DNA from: Fratercula arctica
Lineage: Eukaryota > Chordata > Aves > Charadriiformes > Alcidae
Length of the DNA stretch: 64,000 bases
Assembly (NCBI GenBank): GCA_947846985.1
Contig: CANTUZ010000001.1
Span: forward strand, 184,720,455-184,784,454
Reading direction: 5' to 3'
In this document: piece by piece, positions 39,167 to 52,126 of the stretch
How positions within the stretch are numbered: position 1 is the first letter of the stretch
Layout: each line of letters opens with the position of its first letter
Notes under the pieces: generated by a model
Told to the model about the DNA's origin: nothing
The model's input: the letters and a program-made list of their open reading frames with translations, nothing else
The model's database searches: none
Translations under genes and position numbers: made by a program

Positions 39167-39812
39167 CAACTAATCTTAAGCACAGACTAAGACTAGTATT
39201 TTCAGGGAGAGACTTCATTTCCAGATTATAGTGAGCTATTAATGAAGTTTCCATAATGGTTTTAGGCAGCTCTTTTCCAATACACATCATATTATAATGT
39301 GGACTATAAATGCTTTTATTAACAAGCAGATGAGCCTGTCATTCCCATGCCAAGTAAGGATACTCTCATAATTAGAAATTGCACATTCCCTAGAAGCAAA
39401 ACTCTTACTGAGTACACAGCTGCAGGGAGCCTCTGTTGTGGCTGCACCCTGCTTCCCACAGAAGAGGTCCCCGTGGTGTGGAAATTATTTCCAGCAATTA
39501 TAGAAATCAATGCAGAGTAGATTTTAAATATATTTCTAGCTTTTATTTTGAAACAAGTTATGTACTGAGAGGGCAGTTACAAACAGATTCCACCCATCCC
39601 TTCCTCTTTAGCCCGAAGTTTAGTAGCAGTTTGTGCAATCATAGGGGCAATTGATGGGGGAAAAAAAAGAAGCATAAAGCAATAAGAACATGTTTGAAAT
39701 AAAGTGGATGCAAAGCACTTGATAAAGATAAAGGATAAAGATAAGTTTTGTAGAAGATATCTTAGCATACAGCAATGGCATTCTAACTAATGGAAGGACC
39801 TCAGGCAAAAGC

Positions 39813-39833
39813 AACCCTCCCTTCAGGAGGGTT
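39813..39833. repeat. Small perfect hairpin
   Basis: AACCCTCC and GGAGGGTT flank a 5-nt loop, giving an 8-bp perfect stem with six G-C pairs. A second overlapping pairing (TTCAGGA with TCCTGAA, 39822-39840) is mutually exclusive with it. There is no T run after it and no reason to call it a terminator in a vertebrate context. Confidence 0.55.
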
Positions 39834-39944
39834 CTCCTGAACCTTCTGTCCTCCCACTCTATCAGACCTAGCCATAACTCTCTCATAATGTCTGCTTAAA
39901 CAAATTCCCTCATATCTATCTTTCTTAACAGGAACTACAGGTTG

Positions 39945-39958
39945 TTTTTTTTTTTTTT
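39945..39958. repeat. Poly-T tract
   Basis: A run of about 14 T. Confidence 0.85.
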
Positions 39959-41292
39959 CTTTTACCTTTTTTAATAAGAATTTTCTTCCAAGCTGGTACG
40001 TGAAGGGGGCTTCGTAGCCCACAACCATTGCAACAACTTTTGGGGCAAATGGTCTGCCTAAACTCTTCCAATACCCTTCAGGCCAGACAGACCACCCTGG
40101 CTTTTAGCTAGAGATTTCTGCTTTTTGCACCCTTTCGTGTTTGCAGCTCTCCAACACCTTATCCAACTCCCACTCAGCCAAGTGGCAACAAAATGCTGAG
40201 ACAATCTGGAGATTTTCCCTTGCTTGTCACAAAGTTTTTTGAATTTTAAAGTGTAAATCCTTCTTTTCAAACACTTGGGAAACTCATCTGATTTGCTGCC
40301 CACTAGGGTCTATCTCATTATACACAAATGTCTATTTCTAGAATCTAATGTGAGCACATTTGTAAGGTAACATGTGAATCACACAGAACCTACAGATATA
40401 CTTTTCTATTCACAATGCTGTCAACTTAGATTTTATATCAAGCAAGCATGCTGTGAATATGATCATGAAGGTCATCTGAGGGTTGTTCTGGCATTTATTT
40501 TAAGGCTATCAGAATTTGGGGTAGTGTGCAAAGAAAAAGATAAAGACCGACAAACTAGTAGCTTAAAACTAGTAGTTTATTTACCTAAATATTTAGCTCC
40601 CAAGTGCTTTTTTCAGCATGCACAGCACTGATGCATAATCTGTGTTAAAGATAGTTTGGTCTTCTATATTACCTTCTCCAGAACACGTCACTCTGAGAGC
40701 AGAGTAATCCCTTTAGTATCAGTAGACCAGGATAGGCAAATGAAAAATTCTAACCTATCATGTACTCAAGATCATCTCAAAAATTGCTCAGCTTTTTACA
40801 TCCGAATCAATTTTTCCGTAACAAGTAATGCTGGCCTGAACACCAAGGTTATCATCTGCTTTCTGAATCTGTCTTGGCAAGAACCGCTTCTACCTGTACT
40901 GTTACCAGTGACTGCAAAAGAAAGTTTCTCACACAAGTCTTCAGAAACGCTCCTTTGGAGTTCCATTAGATAAAGGAAATATTTCCTTCTGAAAATGCTA
41001 AGACACTATCCTCAATTTTTTTTGCAGGCACAGATGGTCAGTGAACAGAAATATCTGGGTGAAATACTACTACATTTTACTCTAATATTTGAAGTAGAGA
41101 TGGAGTTCTAAACACTAATAATATCTCTATTCTTTACAGAATACCCAGTGAACGCCTACAATCCAATCACACCCACAAAGGTAGTTTGTGAATATTACTT
41201 GTATTGACCAGGCTAAGATACCTGATTAAAATTTATAATTTTATTCAAATAGTTTATATGGACCTTTTTCTCTAAAACTCTTTATAGAAACT

Positions 41293-41315
41293 AAATAATA
41301 ATCATCATCATCATT
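41293..41315. repeat. AAT/ATC trinucleotide repeat
   Basis: Two or three AAT units followed by about four ATC units. Confidence 0.75.
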
Positions 41316-44188
41316 TAACTCATAGCATCTCACACTTTTGCAGACTCCAGTGGGTACACTTCCATTTTCAGTGCTACATATTCAGCAGTAAGAATGAAAA
41401 TTTAAGAAATCACTGAAACTGAAAACCTTTCTTTTTCAGTGGTATTAGCATGCAAAGTACCATCAAGGAAGAAAATTTGATTTACAGATAGAACACAACC
41501 AAGCACATGGCAGTTGTAGGTCTTCACTCTGTCCAAACAAAAGGCTGAAAAGCTGTGCATAACATAACTAATGGAGCTTAGCAGCAAGTGAGAATTCTGG
41601 ACTTTCTTTTGTGTTTATTGGTATTCTTGTCAGCATGTTAGTTAGATATATACAGTTCTGTTGTGATATGCTGACAGATTTGGACTGTATATATTGCTCC
41701 CAGTGGTTGTGGGCTCAGTTTGCAGAACATATGCCTTCACAAACTGGGTTTCCTCTAAGGAATAAATGAAGGGCATCCAGTATACACTGTTGTCATTACA
41801 TCATTACTTTTCCAGTAGTCCCAGTACTCATAACAGTTACTCAAACTTTATTACTGTAAACACGTAAAGAAAAAGATGGATAATTCCTGGTAAAAGGGAT
41901 TCTTTTTTTCAGGACATATGAAGGATTCAAGTAGTAAATATTCAATCAATAACAGATTCAATTATAAGGACCCTCTGCATATATCCACCATCATTCTAGC
42001 AACTTTATATCATGTCTTTCTATTGGTTTCTATCAAGGACAGCCATGTGTCCTCTCAGTGACAATTCTGCACTTTCTGACCTCCTGCAGCATGGGCACAG
42101 AACATTTCCCAACTGCATTCTTTTGGAGGGCTCACAACAGCTGACCCACAGTCCTGAGAAGTCTAGGACATACCAATATTACAGGAAAGGTGAAAAGAAT
42201 TCTAAGAAGCTACTGGAAATATTCCAAAGCGTTTAATCTTGATTTATGTAGCAAGTTCAATTCAGTTCTTTAAAGACACTTTGTTTATCTCACCTGTCTT
42301 TTATACTGAGAGACAGTCAAAGCAAGGAATATTTTATGGCCTGATTCAACAAGATATTTAAGAATATAAATTGTCACACTTGCATGAGGGGGTTTTTTCA
42401 TGGTTTAATACTTTCTGAATCACAGTGTATTTAAGTGTCTTCTACAGTGCTGTGAAAGCCATTGGAGTTTTCTGCAATAATAATGATTCAAAATGATGAA
42501 AGATCAGTCGTATAGAACTGGACATAGATTTATAACATAGTGTCCTTGCAAATATGCACTTAAGACCACTATGTAGTACTAAAAAGATAATTAAAAATTA
42601 CTGTAAAAATCAACTACCAATTAAACCGAATGAAGCATTCTGAAAAGTCTGTTAAAAAAGACACAAAATACATGTCAGATTTTGTAAGTGAAGTAATTCT
42701 AAAAAGGAATCTTTTTTTCTCCTACCTCAAATATGAAGAAAAATCACTTTGAATCTCATACTTTCCAGGTCCATTTGCCATAGTGTTATACAATGGTAGT
42801 AGAAACATGTCCTTAAATATAGTCTAGTAGCCAGACTGCTATAAATCTTGTTGGATCATTATCTATTCAGCTACTCAATTAATATTATTTCATTGTAAAT
42901 CCAAGTATATCTTTCCTACAATAAAGGACAATGCAAGAGAAGGAATCTAAAGCAGAAAATTTGAACAGTTACATGATCAGATTTATTTTATTAGCTAATT
43001 CATATTTGATTTTCTTCTATTTTTCTCTTTCAATTATTAGACAAAGATTTTTTTGCAACCATTTTAATCAACACTTTTATCCCACTTGATTGTATGCAAT
43101 GGAGCAACCATCCTGTGTTTATGGTAATATCTCCATGGTAACAGATTATAAAACATAAGCACAGGATTGTGATCACTATTTAGAAAAGAAGGCTATTGAA
43201 CATGAGGAAATTACACTCCCAAGTCATTTCATTTCCTTGATATTTCAGCAACGACATTTAAGGATTGGAATGTGCTGTCAATTCCCAAGTTTCAATTAAA
43301 AAAATATTAATTAGGCAATTTATATAAATTTATACTCTAGCAATATACCAGAAAATAAATTAATATTTTGTTTTATCATATTCACTATTCTGTCTTTAAG
43401 GTAAGAAAAACCTTACTTGTGTTTCACTGTGAGCAAAATCATGCAAATAATTTAATATTCCCGTTGAATTCAACTTGTCTGTGGGACCATTTATGCTCTT
43501 AAGGGGAAGCACCTATTTCACAGGATGTATGCCGTTAAAGTATGCTGCATACTGTATTTTTTGATCTAAAGTACAGTCACACAAAAGAAAGCGGCAGAGG
43601 TACCTGAATCCACTTAGCTTTTTGAGAATGCATGAGCAAGGAAAAGGATCTGATCAGATATTCCCTTAGTTACAGTTATGAGCTATTAATAGGAGAAGAC
43701 CAAGCACAATATGACTTCAGTGGACATATAGGAAAATTGCCTTTATGTATGTTACTTAGCTCTTTGGAGCATATTTAAGCAGGAAGCAAGCAAGCTGTCA
43801 AAGACTTCAATTCATTGCCTCTTATCTTCTCCTGTGAGGAAAGGACCTACCATCTTTTTCCTAACTATGCACTAAAAAACTGCCTGTGTTTTGATATCTA
43901 CTCCTCTTGATCCCGCAGAGCACAGATTACAAGAATTACAAAAGGAATTATTTAGACAAGCTCGCAGGAGGAATCTATGCATTATGGCAGTTCAGTTGAC
44001 TTTTAGGAAAAATGTATTTAGATATATTATTTACATTGAATGAAACAGTCTGAGTAAGAAGTTTAGGCTAAATACCTAACTTCTAGATGCACACGGCCAG
44101 ATGACAGGTTCTGTCGTCAGCAGCCAATCCATACCATTCCAAGACACGTCGAAATTAAGTGGGATGATTTACCTTCAGGAGTGACTAT

Positions 44189-44213
44189 TTCCCTCCACTG
44201 GCTGTAGAGGGAG
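44189..44213. repeat. Shared 25-bp motif, copy 2
   Basis: The counterpart of 29494-29518 (22/25 identical). The motif has partial dyad symmetry, TCCCTCCA opposite AGAGGGA. The surrounding 100 bp (about 44,150-44,250) is GC-richer than the neighbourhood, consistent with a fossil repeat of unknown family. Confidence 0.5.
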
Positions 44214-45065
44214 CCGACACATCGAGCTCCCTTTACAAAGCTTCGAGTTACACGACATAAATTCCAGCCCCAATTGCACTCCAGTGTTTTATTTATTTAC
44301 AAACAGAAGGGACTAGCTTGCAGAAGATGCATTCCTCTCTCAGCACTTTGTGACTGAACGAGTTTGTGTCTAAATATCTGCTATTTTGTTCCTGCTCTGT
44401 TTCCCCACAGACCCAGAAGTATATGATCATTGACCAAAGAGCAGACAGCCTACCGACATTACATTTTTCTTGCTGCAGCCTGCTTGAATTAGAAGCAGTT
44501 TGAAAGATGCACAGCTTCAAACGGTAGTCTATTTGCATTACTCGTGAAAGTCCTCCAGCTAAATTTCCACACAGCACACTGATTAGGTCCATGCAAGTGT
44601 GTCTGTGGAGCTTTTAAGCTTATGGAGACAAATAGTGAAAGTAACAGACAGTGAGAGCTTCCTGTACTGTGCATAACTAGATTTTCATCTTAGCTTATTC
44701 TGAGCTTCCTCGGTGAAGGATCCTTTTAGCCATTTTCATATCATCCTAAACTCCATGCATCAAAGGTTGGAGGGTATCACTGCATGGATTTAAAATCTCT
44801 AGTTGCCCAAAAAAAAAAAAAAAAAAAAAAAAAAATTAAATTTCTTGTAAAATTATATGTATATTACCAGTTGCAATCTTAAATTGAGGAATGCTTTGAG
44901 GTCAACAAACAGTAGAAACGTTACCACAGTTTCCATTGTGTACATGGTGCCTTTTCCATATAATGAAATAACTTTTCTTCTCTCTAAAAAGCATTTCTGA
45001 TCTAGGAAATAAACTATCTAAAAGAAAAAAACATCCTCGGGCAAAATTCTATGGACTTCATTATT
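44214..45065. other. AT-rich DNA, nothing recognised
   Basis: A 99-codon minus-strand frame (44293-44592) and a shorter overlapping one have unrecognised translations. The only clear feature is the poly-A tract at 44809-44835. Confidence 0.55.
44809..44835. repeat. 27-nt poly-A tract
   Basis: The longest homopolymer in the window. No SINE, LINE or processed-gene body can be recognised immediately upstream, and birds have little L1-driven retroposition, so it is listed only as a simple repeat. Confidence 0.95.
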
Positions 45066-45123
45066 CTAGAGATCAGACTAAATGATCCAATGACCCCTTC
45101 TAGCCTCCAAGGAACTTACAGAA
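45066..45123 (+). mobile_element. Old CR1 3'-end fragment
   Basis: The word order AGATCAGACTAAATGATC, CAATGACCCCTTCTAGCC, then a decayed tail matches the generic CR1 3' end (GACTAGATGATC, then GGTCCCTTC). It can be compared directly with the younger copy in this window at 20,530-20,560. The terminal octamers are no longer clear. Only the last 60 bp or so survive, so the copy is short and much older than the one at 19.6-20.6 kb. Confidence 0.6.
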
Positions 45124-48027
45124 ACTACATGACCTTAATGAGTGAAAGTGCACATATTTAATACTCTTTAATAGATTCACAGCTTTTAAAGGTCATTATG
45201 ATAATCTGCTATGGCCTTCTACAGTAACCACTTATCAAAACATTAATGATCAAAAATCATTTCCTATAAGGCACAGAATAATTCCTTACTATGAGACAAT
45301 ATTGATTTTAAGACATTTGCAAGTGATAAGAATTCAGTATCATCAGGCAAACTGTGCTGGAGGTTAATGCCCTTCATTATTAGTTTTCTTTACTTTTTAT
45401 TTTAATTTGCCCAAATTCAGCTTCCAAACACTTGTTCTCATTAAGCCACCTTTACTAAACCCTTCCTTCTATCAAAAATCTGTAAATAAAATTCTATTGT
45501 AAATAAAAACCTACAACATTCATACTGTTCAATGAGATTACATGCTAATATTTTGGTATTAGTAATTCCTCAATCTCCCACTACAAAGGAAACCCAAATC
45601 ATGCCTAGTATTTTTCTGAAAAATTCCAATTTAACATCATTCTTCTTAAAAACAAAGTTACAAATTCAACTCACTCTTCACCAGGTAGTTCTCTGGTGTT
45701 TCTATTTGCAATAGTTCATTCATTTACACTGTGAACATGCATACAGACATATAGACATGTGCACGCATACATATATATATTTGTATATATTCTGCTTGCA
45801 GGGTCTCTTTGCACCCATTTAAAGATGTGCAAATAAATAAACAAACCCCCAAAGGGGCCACGCGATTACTTTCAGATGAAAATAAACTGCAAGATGTACC
45901 TAAAGCTCTCCAGCTGCGAATGGTCTGTGGGATCAGACTAGAGATAATTCCAAGATAAAAACCGCTGCAGTGTGTATCATGTGAGTAACAGGACATTTAG
46001 GATTTTCTGTATCGCTGTTCAGATCAGCTCCTGTTGGTCCACACTATTTTCTAAAGCAGGCAAGTCACTAATTCCACTGTAATCAAAACTGTTCATAAAC
46101 CTCTCAAAATCTACCTGAAGACCTTTCACTTTCCAAAATTATATGCATTGTTTTTTCAGACATGCTGGGAGGCTTATTATGTTCAGCTGTCTTATTACGT
46201 TGGCTGCCTTAACTCTTACGTCTCTTACAGAGGAAAATTACCTTTGAAATTGTACTGATATCCTATGAATTTAACGTATATTTCTTTTTGCGAGATGCAT
46301 TAAAATACATTTCGTTAATTTTCACAGTCAATTAGCCCATATTGCAACTTAATCCAATCTTTTCATCCTTTGCCTCCACCACTAAGATTACACTTCCACA
46401 GGCTAAGTGACAGGAAGATAGAGCAGAAAGACCTCAGCAACTCAGCGTGGTTCTTGTACTATGTAAGATTTTGAAGCTGTACCACAAAGTTCTTTCACTT
46501 TCAGGTTTTGTGCTGCTGAGTCCATAAAAGCATATTTTTCCTGGAGGCTGTTGGTTGTTTTAAATATTTCAAAGGCCTTCACTTTTGTATTTTATTCACA
46601 ACACAAACCTACCCCACTTGTTTGACACGTTATGTCAATTACCACCAAAAGGTGAGTTATGACTCAAATTTGGGAATGAGCAGTACAAATATGGAAAGAT
46701 CACCACATGACTGATCAGGAAGAAACTAAAACTGTTGTTTCTCTGATAGGCTTTTGAGGTCTTAAGTGACAGCACTTTAAATTCAGGCTGACTTGTAAGG
46801 AAGCTTTATTTTAGTTTTCCTCTATATTTCTCATTCTTTTTATAATAACCACTTCCCACTTTTACGTTATTATCAAAGTTGCCCACACTTAAGGAAACTC
46901 ACTATTTGTCTTCAAATTCAAGCATCCATCTGGACTGAATAATGCACTACAAAAAGAATATGGCATTGCTTTCTTACTTCTTTTGCTTTGTTTTTAAATA
47001 AAAAGCTTGATAGAATTGAAGTTTTCAAAGCTGGGTGGTATACTTTTTAACTAAAAGACGATGCTTTGCTTTTGAAGCAAAAGCTACGCAGACTCCTAAG
47101 TGCAGAGAATCACATCACTAAAAAGTCTCATTGTGCTTTCACCAGCTACAGACATACAGGAAATAGGTGACGCATCCAGATTGGCAAAAAGAGATAGAGA
47201 AGAAAGAGAGATCAATAATGAAGAGAAAGGAAGTGTTGATAAAATAAGGGCTTTTTACTATCAGAAAGTGGGAATCCCTACTAGCTGTATTCATTTCCAA
47301 AGAGGGAGTCTGTAGGTTCAGATAAAGCTTCTGGCCACTGCTAATTAGCAAGAAGAAGAAACAAAATGTAATTTGCATCTGTAAACACAGGAACACAGAA
47401 ATCCCCACGCTAAGTCAGTTTTGAGGTCTGTTTAAGTTCAACTGTCTGTGAGGATCTCTCAGATACTTCAGAGGAGGATGATGCTTACTGTGTACTGGTC
47501 TGGAGCTGTACTGCCTGTGGACCTCTGACACCAGCTATAGATGAAGAAAAATCTATAATGAGTATCTTTGTGTAGGTAGTTGCAATACAGGGAAACAAAT
47601 CCTTTATTATGTGGCCTCACTTCCTAGTAGAAGCATTGGACACGTCCTTTTCTAGCATGTCTGAGTGCAGCAAGCAGTTAACGTGAGTTAGGCCTGGTTA
47701 GCATAACTGCCAGTGTAACCCCATGAACTTTAGCCAGGTTTTAGTTTCAATAAAAGCAGAAAGATTTAGGAATTGTTTTGTGTAAGTAGAAGCAGATCAA
47801 TCACCTGTCCCAAACAGCAGCCGGCACCTTGAACAGTTTTTGTGTGCTCAAGAAAGTAGATAGCCAAACTATGCCATTGAGAAGTGCAAAAGCACTAAAG
47901 AAATGCCCAGACTCTGAACACCACCAGCAGTGACAGCAAATCAGAAAACAACATCACAATTTGAACAGAAAAATCACCAACAAGTTATTCTCTACTCAAT
48001 CCTGTAACTAAGAACACTTAGCTGGGG
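45124..48027. other. AT-rich gene-free DNA
   Basis: Short frames only. An AT dinucleotide stretch at 45768-45790 is listed separately. The segment 47,640-48,027 is slightly GC-richer and may belong to the LTR-like block that follows, but no boundary can be placed. Confidence 0.55.
45768..45790. repeat. AT dinucleotide repeat
   Basis: An AT/TA run with one TTG interruption, preceded by CATACA-type degenerate repeats from about 45,740. Confidence 0.85.
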
Positions 48028-48409
48028 AATGTTGAGGTTAGACAAGAGTTTCTCAAAAGACTCCAGGGAAAGAAACCTCATGACCTTGCACCATCATCTG
48101 GGACCACCAGGGAAGGAAGAGCCCAGGTGACCCCACAGCCAGGCTCCAGGATGGTGCTCAGGCTGACTGGCACTACTCACACACCTGACTGCTCTGCAGG
48201 ACTGCAGCATCTCTCCTGTGGAAGAGGGGAGTCATGTACAAAACCACTACACAAACCTGGCCGACTTCTTGGCCTCACTGCACCACCTCCCTCATGGCAC
48301 AAGGAAGTTGTGCAATTCGTAAAATTGCATATATATGTGAATAAAGTGCCGTGGTATCAAAATCCATTTAGCCTCCACATTTTCATTTGGTCTTCAACCA
48401 CGACCCCAA
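48028..48409 (+). mobile_element. Possible degraded retroviral LTR
   Basis: A block of about 380 bp that is GC-richer than its surroundings. It starts TGTTGAGGTTAGACAAGAG and ends CCACGACCCCA, so TG...CA ends can be proposed. An AATAAA (about 48,341-48,346) lies 60-70 bp before the proposed end, where an LTR polyadenylation signal would sit, and the last part, TTTGGTCTTCAACCACGACC, resembles a U5 terminus. No target duplication is found next to these ends, and the left end is uncertain. The 103-codon frame inside it is not recognisable. An unrelated GC-rich repeat is the main alternative. Confidence 0.35.
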
Positions 48410-50505
48410 GATGTCAGATCAAAACATTTTCCTCCTAAACCTCCAAAACTCTTGTTTATTTTTCATAATTCTAGTAATAATATATTAACAGGTGCATATT
48501 GCCTTGACTTTAGAAGGCACATGTGCTCCAATATCACACAAATCTAAAGACCTTGTAATCATACCTATACCCGTATATATACAGATTGATGAGAACCAGA
48601 TTTATCATTTCTAATTTCCCTAATACTTCATGGGAGGGCACTTGCATTTATGTAAATTCGTTACTGAATAAACACATTCCTCCAAGTGCAATATGTCCCT
48701 CCAAGTAGTGCCACTTATTACTGCATATGCAAATACTCCTATGAATGTTAATGTCATTGAGGATAATTAGGGTGGTTTTTTTTTGTAATTGAAAACAACA
48801 GTGATAAAATATTTAACAGGTGAACCAAGTTAATAATTCTTTCAAAAACAATTTTGTGCTATCATAGTATTCTGGTGCTTACACAATAGAGAGAATCAAA
48901 ATTCCAAGTGAAGGACTGCATTAAAAAAGGGAGAGAAAACTTATTACCCAGTCTTGTCTAAAAATTAGCAATACCTACTATTTTATGCTAGACAGGTGAC
49001 CAAAGTTTTCCAATTTGCATAATCTTTTGAGAAATCCAGCTGTATCCAACTCAATCAACCTCTCACATCAATGAAAATCTATGAAAATATTCAGTAAACC
49101 CGAATTCTCTCAATTTCAAATAAATAGGTATACACACCTCTATGTACTCTATGTACACCTACCTGTGTAGAATGAGCTTGATTTCCATCAAGTGAAATCA
49201 GCGCTGTCTTGAAACAACAAATTAATTTTTAAGTAAGATGATTTAGGCTATGTCTGTTACTGGACCCAAAGATGCAGCCCAGTTTCATTTCAGGTCGAGG
49301 TGTACACCCTGTCATCTCCTGACTTTTTTGTAAGGTAATATCTAACCAACCATCAACCTTCCTGCAGCCCTGGGAGACCTTGCAAGGTAATCTTGATGCA
49401 GGAGGAAAGGGTTTGAAACTTTCTGATTGTACATACGTATCATTTTAGAGGATACTCAGCTCCAATTTTAACACCCTCTATAACTAAGGTTTCAATAGTT
49501 TTGGGGGGTTGTTTTTCTTTCCTAAGGAATTACTTTCACCACAGTGGGTTGAGATTTCTTCACTGGTCAATCAGAATGGATAAGAATGAGGACCCACTGT
49601 GCTGGAGCACAACATAGCAGTGATTCAGAACACCTCACTGACCTCAGCCTAAAAAAAGTTGTTTGGGAGCACAGGATGAAAGTGAGTATTCTGAACATGG
49701 GGAGCCAACCTGCAGCACTGCAACATATTCATTTGGAGTATCAATGTGGGTGAAAAATCTTTGCATACTGTCACATATTTTTGTTCAATGTTTAAGTATT
49801 ATTAAATTGTAAATGTAAAACATGTTCCTTACCAGGTCTTTCAAAAAATGTAAGTTTACTCACTACATCAGACTACAAAATCTGAACATATTCGTATTGA
49901 CTTTTGCCTTTGAGACATGTTTGAAAATAATGAAAAGAAGTGCAAACCAAATTCTGTGAGGTTATGTGCATTAAAGGTAGTTTATATGTAATATTGCTCT
50001 TTCAAAGGGAACTTCTTGCAAACATCCTACTTATACATATCTATTTAATGAAAACTCTGGCCTTTTTAAAGGAAAAGCGAAAAACGTAGTTGGTAGACCG
50101 GATTGATTTGCTATATTGGATATCAGGGTTCAAAACTGATTTTCCTGTATGCAAGACTGTTCTTTATCTTAATACCATATGCTTAAAATAAAGTAAAAAG
50201 GAGAAGACTTACAATGGTGGCTTTTACTTAGAGCACTATACTGTGGTATGTGTTAACACAATCAAACAATGGGAGCAAGGGGGATTAACAATACTCCTTA
50301 GAACCCTCAGAAGTTCATTGACCCTTGTACATAGGCAGAGACGTGTGTGCAATCAGTATCCTTGGAGGGTATTTTCACGTTAATGACAAGTAATAATCAG
50401 AAGTTTGTAGCTCTCTAATTGCAATCTAACAACAACGAACTGTGGAGGCAAAGCTGAATGCTGCCAGCAAACACACCTCTCTGTAGGGGAGGTAAAAACT
50501 GGTCA

Positions 50506-50574
50506 ATATATACTTATATATACATATTTATATATACTTTTATATATATACTTAATATACACTTATAATCCAGT
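50506..50574. repeat. Degenerate TATATACTT tandem repeat
   Basis: About 70 bp made of AT runs punctuated by ACTT or ACAT roughly every 10-17 bp, all A, T and occasional C. It is DNA-unwinding-prone, low-complexity sequence and probably variable in length. Confidence 0.8.
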
Positions 50575-52121
50575 TTCCATGAGAATAATTGTTTTACATT
50601 TAATTCAAATGCTGCTTTCAGTTCTTCCATCTTTTTCCTTCTTTGCTTCTTTTTCTCCTGGCATTTTTTTCCTAAACTTGTTCTGTTTCTGTATTCAACC
50701 TTCCTTTCATCTGACCTCTGCTTCTTTGTGTCTCAAATAAACAAAACAGAAGAAGATCAAAGAAATCAACAAAGTTCTTAGTGAAGCTGGAAAAATTAAT
50801 TTATAAGAGAGAGACTCAGTTAAAATAGCATACGACTAGCAGGATTTGGAGATAAGAGTTAACAGTGTATGAATTTTTAAACAGGAAACATTAAGGAATT
50901 AAGGAGTAAGACCCAGCAAGCAAATGGATATGTGAGGCATGACTACAGATAGCGCAGAGCTTAGGAAGACAATCTTTTTGGAGAACAGAATAAAGGGGAT
51001 CTGAAAATTCAAAGCCTGTTGCGTGGGAAGCATGCTGGATTCAGACTGGTGAGTTAGAACAAGCATGTATGGGTGTTTTAGGCATCCATACATGTTATTG
51101 TATCCTGTAGAACAGTGTAATATCTCTGAATCCCACAATTTGGTTAGAACAAAAGTAAATTGCACAACTCGATGGCAATTTTTCATAAATTTACTACTTT
51201 ATGACACAAAATAATTCACCAAGTACCTTTTATTTTATACACCTTTGACCACCATTTTTTTGTAGCTAATTTTCATAGCTACTGAATATGGTTCTTTAGT
51301 TTTTCAGTTATTTTTCTTTTTAACCTTTTATCATGCTCTATATTCTAGTCTAGCTGTTCCTCCCCTTCCACTCACAGACTGTTCCAGTTCTTAACTGTGC
51401 TTAGTTCATGCTTCCATTCAGGCCAGACTGCATGAGCCACTGTTCCATCTTTCCATCAGTTTACTATCTGTCGACAGCAGTAATCTCTCTGCCATCTCTT
51501 TCACCTAAGGCTGACTTTTTCTCACTCAAAGTTAAGAGAATGAAGGAGGTAGCTCTGAGCAAAATTCTGGAAAGCTTTGACATCACTGTCTTTTTTGGAT
51601 GTAGTGCAAAAAGGATGGCATGTATAAGGGAAAAAATTGGGGCATGATAATGGAAAATTCTTTATGACAGTGATAGGGTTAGATTTGAAAAGGTTTCAAA
51701 AAGAGATCATAGATGACTTTGAATCAAATTATTTCACAGGTTTCTTACTTGAAAAGAAATGTGTCAAATAATTTTCAAAGTACATAGCTTGAGTATCAAT
51801 GAAAAGACAGTAGGAGTCAGCCTACATTCATAAACATGACAATGATTTTTGGTACTTCAGTTCTGAACTGCTCAACAATATACCCTAAAGGGAATTGCAT
51901 TCAAGTAAACACTAAACATCCAGCCACTGAGCTCTAATTCCTTTATGTTCTTCAATTGGGTTTTCAAAAGTAGAAATACCAAAACTCAGTTACTTCCTGG
52001 AGAGCAGTCTAAAGTTTATGTGAAAATATAAGATCTAATGTCCTAAATGCATATACGAGCTTTACGTGTTACATTTATTACATCCTTACTTATATGTGTC
52101 AATATAACTCTTCTGAAAGCA

Positions 52122-52126
52122 ACTAT
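52122..52126. repeat. Target-site duplication, left
   Basis: ACTAT immediately left of the solo LTR, identical to 52576-52580 immediately right of it. Confidence 0.75.

Larger units (their letters stand above)
37703..44188. other. AT-rich non-coding DNA, nothing assigned
   Basis: The patch at about 38,200-38,690 has somewhat higher GC and two overlapping plus-strand frames (78 and 88 codons), with no recognisable translation. A small perfect hairpin lies at 39813-39833. T runs occur at 39155-39166 and 39945-39958, and an interrupted AAT/ATC repeat at 41293-41315. A sequence resembling an RFX-type X box lies at 43129-43142. No gene is supported. Confidence 0.6.
48410..52126. other. AT-rich gene-free DNA
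   Basis: No exon is supported; the longest frame is 95 codons on the minus strand and is unrecognised. A TATATACTT-type repeat at 50,506-50,574 is listed separately. Confidence 0.6.

Noticed and set aside
39813..39833. Hairpin as a transcription terminator or microRNA precursor
   Set aside because: The stem is only 8 bp, far too short for a pre-miRNA, and intrinsic terminators do not apply to vertebrate DNA.
44809..44835. Poly-A tract as the tail of a processed pseudogene
   Set aside because: No gene-like body upstream and no flanking duplication. Birds lack abundant L1-type machinery, so a simple homopolymer is the safer call.
48127..48438. 103-codon frame in the LTR-like block
   Set aside because: No similarity to known proteins is recognisable. 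The block is better described as a possible LTR, and the frame runs past its proposed end.
50506..50574. AT-rich tandem repeat as a replication origin or attachment site
   Set aside because: This is ordinary AT microsatellite decay. Vertebrate origins have no such sequence definition and nothing nearby supports the idea.
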